NCBI GenBank assembly: GCA_900549655.1
Contig: UROZ01000120.1
Coordinates: 1 to 6,115, forward strand
Direction of reading: 5' to 3'
Length of the DNA: 6,115 nt
Source of the DNA: an uncultured Collinsella sp.
GTDB lineage: Bacteria > Actinomycetota > Coriobacteriia > Coriobacteriales > Coriobacteriaceae
Numbering within the stretch: the stretch's first letter is position 1; each line of letters opens with the position of its first letter. A program made the position numbers and the translations under genes. Positions 1 through 6,115 of the stretch are shown piece after piece. Under the pieces are notes generated by a model. The model was not told the origin of the DNA, did no database searches, and worked only from the letters and a program-made list of their open reading frames with translations.

Positions 1-37
1 GGACACCGGCTTAGGTTTCCTGCTCTACAGTCCTGCT

Positions 38-74
38 CACGACGGAGGCCACATTAAGTGGCCTCCTGTTCGTG
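38..74. terminator. Strong hairpin, possible terminator of a gene to the left
   Basis: GGAGGCCAC (44-52) and GTGGCCTCC (58-66) form a perfect 9-bp stem around the 5-base loop ATTAA. An outer helix of CACGA (38-42) with TCGTG (70-74) extends it across a small internal loop. Neither strand has a real T-tract after the stem; the plus strand has only TGTT. It could be a weak terminator for a gene converging from the left, but it may be another structured element. The hairpin itself is certain and its role is inferred. Confidence 0.4.
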
Positions 75-81
75 CGGAACT

Positions 82-101
82 CGCGATAAACTTTATCCGC
101 G
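82..101. repeat. Imperfect palindrome centred on GATAAA-C-TTTATC
   Basis: GATAAA (85-90) and TTTATC (92-97) are exact inverted copies around one base. CGC (82-84) and GCG (99-101) extend the symmetry, with one extra base at 98. It is AT-rich inside GC-rich flanks and lies between the hairpin at 44-66 and the pnp terminator. Operator-like symmetry is visible, but no promoter sits clearly beside it, so no function is assigned. Confidence 0.35.
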
Positions 102-121
102 GACCCCGCCGGGAATAGCAA

Positions 122-150
122 AAGGGCGACCCCAGTCCGGAGTCGCCCTT
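122..150 (-). terminator. Intrinsic terminator after pnp
   Basis: Read on the minus strand, AAGGGCGAC (150-142) pairs with GTCGCCCTT (130-122) as a 9-bp perfect stem with an 11-base loop. The run TTTT (123-120) follows, partly inside the stem. It begins 23 bases past the pnp stop codon. The short T-run makes it a moderate terminator. In the plus direction no T-run follows, so it is oriented for the pnp transcript. Confidence 0.75.
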
Positions 151-173
151 GTTGAGCTGTTTATGTATAGCTG

Positions 174-2420
<2,247 letters not shown>

Positions 2421-2433
2421 TGTTCTCCTTCAC

Positions 2434-2456
2434 CCCACAGGCCCCTTGCCTGCGGG
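2434..2456 (-). promoter_or_regulatory. Hairpin abutting the pnp ribosome binding site
   Basis: On the transcript, CCCGCAGGC (2456-2448) pairs with GCCTGTGGG (2442-2434), a 9-bp stem with one G-U pair and a 5-base loop. It ends three bases before the AAGGAG ribosome binding site (2430-2425). No T-run follows, so it is not a terminator. Its place suits control of pnp translation or mRNA stability. In Escherichia coli the pnp leader carries structures through which PNPase limits its own synthesis; a similar role here is inference. Confidence 0.5.
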
Positions 2457-2488
2457 CTTCTCATGTGACGCGGGCCCCCTGCCCCCGC

Positions 2489-2504
2489 CACGCTTCAGAG
2501 CGTG
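2489..2504 (-). promoter_or_regulatory. Small hairpin in the pnp leader
   Basis: CACGCT and AGCGTG form a perfect 6-bp stem around the tetraloop CTGA on the transcript strand. It lies between the rpsO terminator and the SD-proximal hairpin of pnp. It is too short to be a typical RNase III substrate by itself. It may be part of a larger leader fold or a 5'-end stability element on processed pnp mRNA; that is inference. Confidence 0.35.
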
Positions 2505-2523
2505 ATTGTTCGCGCCCTTACAC

Positions 2524-2555
2524 AAAAAGAGCGCCCCGCTGCGCAGGACGCTCTT
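2524..2555 (-). terminator. Intrinsic terminator/attenuator between rpsO and pnp
   Basis: On the minus strand AAGAGCG (2555-2549) pairs with CGCTCTT (2533-2527). The stem can continue inward through U-G and C-G pairs to about 10-12 bp. The run TTTTT (2528-2524) follows. It starts 15 bases after the rpsO stop codon. I see no convincing promoter between it and pnp, so pnp expression probably depends on partial readthrough. This would make S15 more abundant than PNPase, as with the terminator between these genes in Escherichia coli. Confidence 0.85.
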
Positions 2556-2570
2556 AGCATGTACAAATCC

Positions 2571-2849
2571 TTACTGGATGTTGTCGCGGATGCCCAGAGC
2601 CTTGATGAGCTCACGGTACTCGACGATGTCGTTCTTCTTGATGTAGGAGAGAAGACGACGGCGGCGGCCAACGAGCATAAGCAGGCCACGACGGGTGTGG
2701 AAGTCCTTCTGGTGGGACTTCATGTGCTCGGTCAGCTCCTTGATGCGCTCGGACAGGATGGCGACCTGAACCTTGGGGTTACCGGTGTCGACCGGGGAGT
2801 TACCGAACTGGGCGGTCAGCTCCGCCTTGCGCTCTTTGGAAACAGTCAT
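2571..2849 (-). CDS. rpsO: 30S ribosomal protein S15
   Basis: S15 is a primary 16S rRNA-binding protein that binds the central domain and nucleates assembly of the 30S platform. The 92-residue product is close to the usual 88-89. It shows the family signature through VDTGNPKVQVAILSERI (20-36), the LTEHMKSHQKDFHTRRGL stretch (39-56) and the basic segment GRRRRLLSYIKK (61-72). A longer in-frame reading upstream (to 2945) is possible, but the ATG at 2849 gives the family N-terminus (MTVSKERK) and has a ribosome binding site, AAAGGTGA, at 2861-2854. A promoter-like site and a structured leader precede it and an intrinsic terminator follows, so it can be its own transcription unit as well as being read from recO or into pnp. 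S15 of several bacteria represses its own mRNA through leader structures. Confidence 0.98.
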   Translation of the reverse strand: MTVSKERKAELTAQFGNSPVDTGNPKVQVAILSERIKELTEHMKSHQKDFHTRRGLLMLVGRRRRLLSYIKKNDIVEYRELIKALGIRDNIQ

Positions 2850-2869
2850 TGTTTCACCTTTCGTTTCGC

Positions 2870-2885
2870 GTCGCCCGCGGGCGAC
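2870..2885. promoter_or_regulatory. Perfect 16-base palindrome in the rpsO leader
   Basis: GTCGCCCGCGGGCGAC is its own reverse complement. In RNA it would fold as a 6-bp GC-rich stem with a 4-base loop, ending 8 bases before the rpsO ribosome binding site (2861-2854). A second possible helix, CCTCG (2939-2935) with CGAGG (2898-2894), would enclose the middle of the leader. No T-run follows, so it is not a terminator. An S15 autoregulatory structure is a reasonable inference from family knowledge, but I cannot match it to a known class. Confidence 0.5.
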
Positions 2886-2954
2886 TCTATTCGCCTCGGA
2901 CTGGGAAGCCGCCGGTGGAGCGAGCATCCAAGGTCGAGGTACCAACAGGTCGGT

Positions 2955-2963
2955 ATGTTACCA
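2955..2963 (-). promoter_or_regulatory. Putative extended -10 promoter for rpsO(-pnp)
   Basis: The minus strand reads TGG followed by TAACAT (2960-2955), an extended -10 (TGn plus a hexamer with 4 of 6 matches to TATAAT). No good -35 hexamer lies 16-18 bases upstream, which is tolerable for extended -10 promoters. It lies in the 138-base gap after recO, ahead of a leader of about 99 bases if transcription starts near 2948. The AT-rich hexamer stands out in GC-rich surroundings. Confidence 0.45.
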
Positions 2964-2987
2964 CAAGCGGCGCGCGCCTGCGCATCA

Positions 2988-3737
2988 TCACCGACCCAAC
3001 ATGAATTCCATCGCGCGGAGGCGCTGATCGGTGTGCGTCGCAGCCCACACATGCGAAAGCCCGAGCAGGAATGCCGCCGTATGCGGGTCGATTCGCTCGG
3101 CCATGAGCGCATCGAAGGTCATGGACATGAGGGCGCGCAGCCATGCGGTCTCACCGGTCGACACCAGTTCGGCACCTGGAACGCTCGACGCGCACGACCC
3201 GCACATGAGGCCGCCCGCCTGGGGCGAAAAATACGACAGCATAGGGTCTCCGCACAGCACGCAAGCCGAGAAATCGGGTCGGTAACCAACGTGCGACAGC
3301 AGCTTAAAGACAAAGGCCGCCACGAGCAGGTCCATATGTGCCGAGTCGAGCCCGCTGCCTACAAGTGTGAGCGCCCGCTGCGTGATGGCAAAGGTAAATG
3401 GATCCTCGGCATCCTCGAACGAGCACACACGCGCAACCTCGGCAATCGCGCTGGCGGCACAGGTCGTCTCGTAGTCAGGAGTGGCACCGAGCGGCGCCTC
3501 CATAAGCTCCGCCTGAGAAACCACGTCGAGCGACCGTCCATGCGCGAGCAGCATATCGACGGTACAGAAAAGCTCGCAGCGGGCAGCAAGACGACCGCCA
3601 GGCTTACGTGCGCCCTTAGCCACGGCACGCACCTGCCGCCCCCGTTCGTCGAGCATCGTCAAGATCAAATCGGTTTCCTTGAGCTTGGTCTTGTCGAGGA
3701 CGAGCACCTTTGTGCGATATGTGCGAGAGCCTGCCAT
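2988..3737 (-). CDS. recO: DNA repair protein RecO
   Basis: RecO works with RecR (and RecF) to load RecA onto SSB-coated single-stranded DNA in recombinational gap repair, and it anneals strands. The 249-residue product fits the family length. An N-terminal OB-fold covers about residues 1-80, with the typical opening of a strand followed by KETDLILTMLDERGR (20-34). A helical domain follows, with a four-cysteine zinc site C159-x2-C162 and C179-x2-C182, as in Gram-positive-type RecO. The start at 3737 fits the family N-terminus. It lies 12 bases after the era stop and in the same frame, but the bases between (GCCTCCGCGTTC) contain no Shine-Dalgarno sequence. Translation probably depends on ribosomes finishing era. 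Family assignment is firm; the start is slightly less so. Confidence 0.93.
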   Translation of the reverse strand: MAGSRTYRTKVLVLDKTKLKETDLILTMLDERGRQVRAVAKGARKPGGRLAARCELFCTVDMLLAHGRSLDVVSQAELMEAPLGATPDYETTCAASAIAEVARVCSFEDAEDPFTFAITQRALTLVGSGLDSAHMDLLVAAFVFKLLSHVGYRPDFSACVLCGDPMLSYFSPQAGGLMCGSCASSVPGAELVSTGETAWLRALMSMTFDALMAERIDPHTAAFLLGLSHVWAATHTDQRLRAMEFMLGR

Positions 3738-3749
3738 GAACGCGGAGGC

Positions 3750-4826
3750 TTAATCTTCGGCGGAATAGCCAAAGCGTCGGATCTGCGCCTCATCATCGCG
3801 CCAACCGGCCTTGACCTTCACGTCGAGCTCCAAAAAGACCTGGGTGCCAAAGATACGCTCAAGATCGCGACGGGCATCGATGCCGATATGCTTGATCATC
3901 TCGCCGCCCTTGCCGATGATGATGCCCTTCTGCCCCTCGCGCTCGACGTAAATCGTGGCGTGCACGCGCAGGACCTTCTTAGTCTGCTCGAGCGCGTCAC
4001 AGATGACGCCCACGGAGTGAGGGATCTCGTCGCGAGTGCGACGCAGGACCTTCTCGCGCACGAACTCGGCCACAAGGGTTTCGTCGGACGCGTCGGTGCC
4101 CATGTCCTCAGGGAACCAACGCGGGCCCTCGGGCAAGAAGTGAGCGACGGTCTCGATAAACGCATCGACGTTGAAGTTCTTGACCGACGACGTCACGATC
4201 TCATCATCGTATTCCATAAGCTCGTGAGCGGCCTTGAGCTGCTCCATGACCTGTGCGGGGTCGGCCTCGTCGGCCTTCGTGAGCACCAGGACCTTTTTGG
4301 AGCGGGCATTCTTGACGCGCTCAGCGACCCAGGCGTCTCCCCTGCCGATGGGTTTGGTGGCGTCGATCAAAAACGCGACGACGTCTACGTCATTGAGCTC
4401 AAACAGGGCGCTCTTGTTGAGCTCGGAGCCCAAGCCGTCCTTGGGCTTGTGGATACCCGGCGTGTCAACGAAGACCAGCTGGTAACCGGGGCGGTTGACC
4501 ACGGCACGCATGCGGCGGCGGGTCGTCTGGGCCACCGGAGAGGTGATGGCGACCTTCTTGCCGTAACAGGCGTTGAGCAGCGTGGACTTGCCGGCGTTGG
4601 GGCGACCGACCAGGGCCACAAAACCGCTGCGGAAACCGGGTTCCACGTCGCCAAAGCCCGCGAGGCTCTCATCCTCGTCGCACAGGGCATCGAGTTCCTC
4701 GTCGCTCATGCCCTCAAACGGATCGAATTCCTCGACTTCCTCGTATGCTTCGGCCGCTTCGGCATCCGCCGCATCCAGGACCTCGTCGTCCAAAAATTCA
4801 TCGATAGGCTGCATAGTGTCGGACAT
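3750..4826 (-). CDS. era: GTPase Era, with acidic N-terminal extension
   Basis: Era is an essential GTPase that binds the 3' end of 16S rRNA and helps late 30S assembly. The 358-residue protein is about 60 longer than usual. GTPase motifs are G1 GRPNAGKS (74-81), the switch-I TTRRR (101-105), G3 DTPG (121-124) and G4 TKAD (183-186, where NKxD is the general consensus). The C-terminal KH domain has REKVLRRTRDEIPHS (257-271) and the loop GKGG (305-308). The first 65 residues hold 26 Asp/Glu and no Lys or Arg. The ATG at 4826 is supported by AAAGGGA at 4838-4832, directly after the dgkA stop codon; an internal Met40 is the main alternative start but would still leave 25 extra residues. Its neighbours ybeY and rpsO share its 30S ribosome theme. 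Confidence 0.97.
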   Translation of the reverse strand: MSDTMQPIDEFLDDEVLDAADAEAAEAYEEVEEFDPFEGMSDEELDALCDEDESLAGFGDVEPGFRSGFVALVGRPNAGKSTLLNACYGKKVAITSPVAQTTRRRMRAVVNRPGYQLVFVDTPGIHKPKDGLGSELNKSALFELNDVDVVAFLIDATKPIGRGDAWVAERVKNARSKKVLVLTKADEADPAQVMEQLKAAHELMEYDDEIVTSSVKNFNVDAFIETVAHFLPEGPRWFPEDMGTDASDETLVAEFVREKVLRRTRDEIPHSVGVICDALEQTKKVLRVHATIYVEREGQKGIIIGKGGEMIKHIGIDARRDLERIFGTQVFLELDVKVKAGWRDDEAQIRRFGYSAED

Positions 4827-4831
4827 GAAAA

Positions 4832-4838
4832 TCCCTTT
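4832..4838 (-). promoter_or_regulatory. Ribosome binding site of era
   Basis: AAAGGGA on the minus strand lies 5 bases before the ATG at 4826 and touches the dgkA stop codon (4841-4839). It supports the long, acidic form of Era over starts at Met5 or Met40. It also suggests translational coupling to dgkA. Confidence 0.7.
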
Positions 4839-5216
4839 CTAGATAAAGCCGAGCGCGTGGGCAAATACCAGCAAGCCCACAATCGCGGCGGTAATGGAAA
4901 GAACGTATACAGAGGCAGCAGCAATATCCTTCGCGCGCTTGGCCAGCGGATGCAGCTCCTGGGTCGCCAGGTCGACAATCGCCTCCATGGCGGTATTACA
5001 CAGCTCGCCGTGAATCACCAGGCCGCAGCAGATGATGACCGTAGCCCACTCGGCAATATCGAGCCCCACGATGCAGCCGGCAATGACGGTGCACACGCCC
5101 GCCACGAGCATGACCTTGATATTGCGCTCGGTCTTGACGGCGGTGACGAAGCCCTCCATGGCGTATGAGAACGACTTTAAAAAGGACGGATGGTCCTTGT
5201 TCGATCCGGGAATCAT
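4839..5216 (-). CDS. dgkA: Diacylglycerol/undecaprenol kinase, DgkA family
   Basis: This is a small integral-membrane lipid kinase of the prokaryotic DgkA family. Members phosphorylate diacylglycerol in Gram-negatives and, in characterised Gram-positives, mainly undecaprenol, which feeds the cell-wall lipid carrier pool. The 125-residue product has three hydrophobic segments at about 34-51, 56-70 and 99-122. The active-site signature ELCNTAMEAIVDL runs from 71 to 83, and HPLAKRAKDIAAASV from 89 to 103. The conserved E30, E71, N74, E78, D82 and D97 are present, so it should be active. The ATG at 5216 has AGGAG at 5227-5223, which overlaps the ybeY stop codon and implies translational coupling. 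Placement between ybeY and era is common in Gram-positives. Undecaprenol as substrate is inference from lineage. Confidence 0.93.
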   Translation of the reverse strand: MIPGSNKDHPSFLKSFSYAMEGFVTAVKTERNIKVMLVAGVCTVIAGCIVGLDIAEWATVIICCGLVIHGELCNTAMEAIVDLATQELHPLAKRAKDIAAASVYVLSITAAIVGLLVFAHALGFI

Positions 5217-5225
5217 AGACGGCTC

Positions 5226-5735
5226 CTAGTCGTGGGCATGATTGGTTATGGGGCCGACGTGGACGAGTTTGGGGTCCTCGCCGCGCTCAAGCGCCAGGTC
5301 GCGCAGGATGGCATCCTCGCGTGCCTCCATGACCTCGGCCTCATCGTCCTCGATGTGGTCGTAACCCAGCAGGTGCAGCATGCCATGCACGAGCATCAGG
5401 CGGCACTCGTCGGCAGGGGCATTGCCAAAGCCGGGGGCCTGACGGGCAATGACTTGCGGGGCCAGGATGATATCGCCAAGCTCAAGCGTCTCGTCGGCGG
5501 GAATATCCTCGTCAAAGGCCGAGTCGCATTCAAACGAGAGGACATCGGTGGTGCGGTCGATACCGCGCCACTCGTGGTTGAGCTCGTGCATCTCGTCCTC
5601 ATCGACATACGAAAGGGAAATCTCGACCTCACGCTCAACACCCTCGGCGGCAAGCACAACTCCGCAGATGTGCTCCACCTCCTGGGCATCGAGCAGCGTA
5701 TCGAGCTCGGCATCGTTGCTGATCAATACACTCAA
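5226..5735 (-). CDS. ybeY: Endoribonuclease YbeY (rRNA maturation factor)
   Basis: YbeY is a metal-dependent single-strand endoribonuclease involved in 16S rRNA 3'-end maturation, 70S ribosome quality control and, in many species, stress tolerance. The 169-residue product has the metal site HGMLHLLGYDH at 117-127, whose three histidines (117, 121, 127) bind zinc. It also has the conserved block with R57 and TDVLSF at 63-68; the next residue is Glu where the family usually has Pro. The start is TTG at 5735-5733, supported by AAAGGAG at 5747-5741 five bases upstream. The TTG overlaps the phoH stop in TTGA. Residues 148-169 are a polar C-terminal tail after the core fold. Adjacency to phoH and to era, another 16S maturation factor, is typical. 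Confidence 0.96.
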   Translation of the reverse strand: MSVLISNDAELDTLLDAQEVEHICGVVLAAEGVEREVEISLSYVDEDEMHELNHEWRGIDRTTDVLSFECDSAFDEDIPADETLELGDIILAPQVIARQAPGFGNAPADECRLMLVHGMLHLLGYDHIEDDEAEVMEAREDAILRDLALERGEDPKLVHVGPITNHAHD

Positions 5736-6115
5736 CGGGACTCCTTTCGGTCGCGCGAGCGCTGCTCACGCACGTCATCATAAGCATCGTAGGCCTCGAC
5801 GATGCGCCCCACCAAGGCATGGCGCACCACGTCGGCGCGCTCCAGGTGAGAAAACGCCACATCGTCGACGCGACCCAAAATCCTTTCGATATCGGCAAGA
5901 CCGCCGCGACGACCCACCAGGTCACGCTGGCTCAGGTCGCCGGTAATCACGAACTTGGAATTAAAACCCAGGCGCGTCAGGAACATCTTCATCTGCTCGG
6001 GCGTCGTGTTTTGTGCCTCATCGAGCAGCACAAAGGCATCACTCAGCGTTCGACCGCGCATGTAGGCGAGCGGGGCGATCTCGATCACGCCACGCTCCAT
6101 AAGCTCATCGGTGCG
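5732..6115 (-). CDS. phoH: PhoH-family ATPase, C-terminal part (cut by window edge)
   Basis: Only the last 127 residues are present; the reading frame is open to the window edge at 6115, so the true start and the Walker A motif lie outside. PhoH-like proteins (PhoL/YbeZ type) are ATP-binding proteins of the P-loop superfamily, linked genetically and physically to YbeY and RNA metabolism; their precise role is not settled. Family hallmarks are visible: GVIEIAPLAYMRGRTLSDAF near the edge, the Walker B-like VLLDEAQNTT, QMKMFLTRLGF, and the GDLSQRDL motif followed by GGL and DVVRH. The end is rich in Asp, Glu and Arg. The TGA stop (5734-5732) overlaps the TTG start of ybeY by 4 bases. An ATG at 6100 is internal and not the start. 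Confidence 0.95.
   Translation of the reverse strand, partial: RTDELMERGVIEIAPLAYMRGRTLSDAFVLLDEAQNTTPEQMKMFLTRLGFNSKFVITGDLSQRDLVGRRGGLADIERILGRVDDVAFSHLERADVVRHALVGRIVEAYDAYDDVREQRSRDRKESR
5741..5747 (-). promoter_or_regulatory. Ribosome binding site that fixes the TTG start of ybeY
   Basis: AAAGGAG on the minus strand lies inside the 3' end of phoH and 5 bases before TTG (5735-5733). The sequence after the TTG gives the expected YbeY N-terminus. The strong site probably compensates for the weak start codon and lets ribosomes ending phoH re-initiate. Confidence 0.8.

Larger units (their letters stand above)
1..121. other. Left-edge intergenic stretch, no supported gene
   Basis: No coding sequence can be supported here. 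Plus-strand frame 3 meets a stop at 12-14 after only three codons, so the tail of a plus-strand gene converging on pnp could end there, but three residues identify nothing. The stretch holds a strong hairpin (44-66, extendable to 38-74) and an imperfect palindrome (82-101), annotated separately. Confidence 0.5.

Noticed and set aside
1..20. CCGGCTTA near the left edge resembling the 3' end of RNase P RNA
   Set aside because: RNase P RNA has ACAGAA just before CCGGCTTA in this region; here the preceding bases are GGACA and do not fit. Eight matching bases can occur by chance.
1..40. Possible tRNA fragment (TGTAGAGCAG on the minus strand)
   Set aside because: No cloverleaf, T-loop GTTCGA-type motif or acceptor pairing can be drawn from the available bases.
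2571..2945. Longer S15 form of 124 residues starting at 2945
   Set aside because: The extra 32 residues are unlike S15, would translate the palindromic leader, and the ATG at 2849 has a good ribosome binding site and the family N-terminus.
2502..5168. 888-codon open frame on the plus strand across rpsO, recO, era and dgkA
   Set aside because: It runs antisense to four clear genes and through gaps, shows no family motif and has no convincing ribosome binding site. Its length is a by-product of GC bias.

Overview
This window is an ordinary bacterial housekeeping block. All seven genes lie on the minus strand, so transcription runs from high to low coordinates. In transcription order they are the 3' part of phoH, then ybeY, dgkA, era, recO, rpsO and pnp. 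High G+C, strong purine-rich ribosome binding sites and this mix of genes fit a high-GC Gram-positive bacterium. My best guess is a gut Coriobacteriia such as Collinsella. That comes from general familiarity with such sequences, not from a database match, and I hold it with moderate confidence.

The right part (about 2988-6115) is a tight operon. phoH and ybeY overlap by 4 bases (TTGA). ybeY and dgkA are 9 bases apart, and dgkA-era and era-recO are each 12 bases apart. The ribosome binding site of dgkA overlaps the ybeY stop codon, and that of era directly follows the dgkA stop, so translation is probably coupled. The products combine a PhoH-family ATPase, a 16S rRNA maturation endonuclease (YbeY), a lipid kinase (DgkA), a 30S assembly GTPase (Era) and a recombination mediator (RecO).

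The left part (about 122-2987) is the classic rpsO-pnp pair, ribosomal protein S15 followed by polynucleotide phosphorylase. A 138-base gap before rpsO holds a likely extended -10 promoter and a structured leader. A 150-base gap between rpsO and pnp holds a good intrinsic terminator, expected to act as a leaky attenuator, and then a structured, G-rich pnp leader. A terminator follows pnp at 122-150. The remaining 121 bases at the left edge carry a strong hairpin and a palindrome but no gene I can support.

I see no mobile element, CRISPR array, phage gene, tRNA or rRNA, and no candidate for a new multi-gene system. The points most worth a second look are the RNA structures in the rpsO and pnp leaders, the acidic N-terminal extension on Era, and the missing ribosome binding site of recO.
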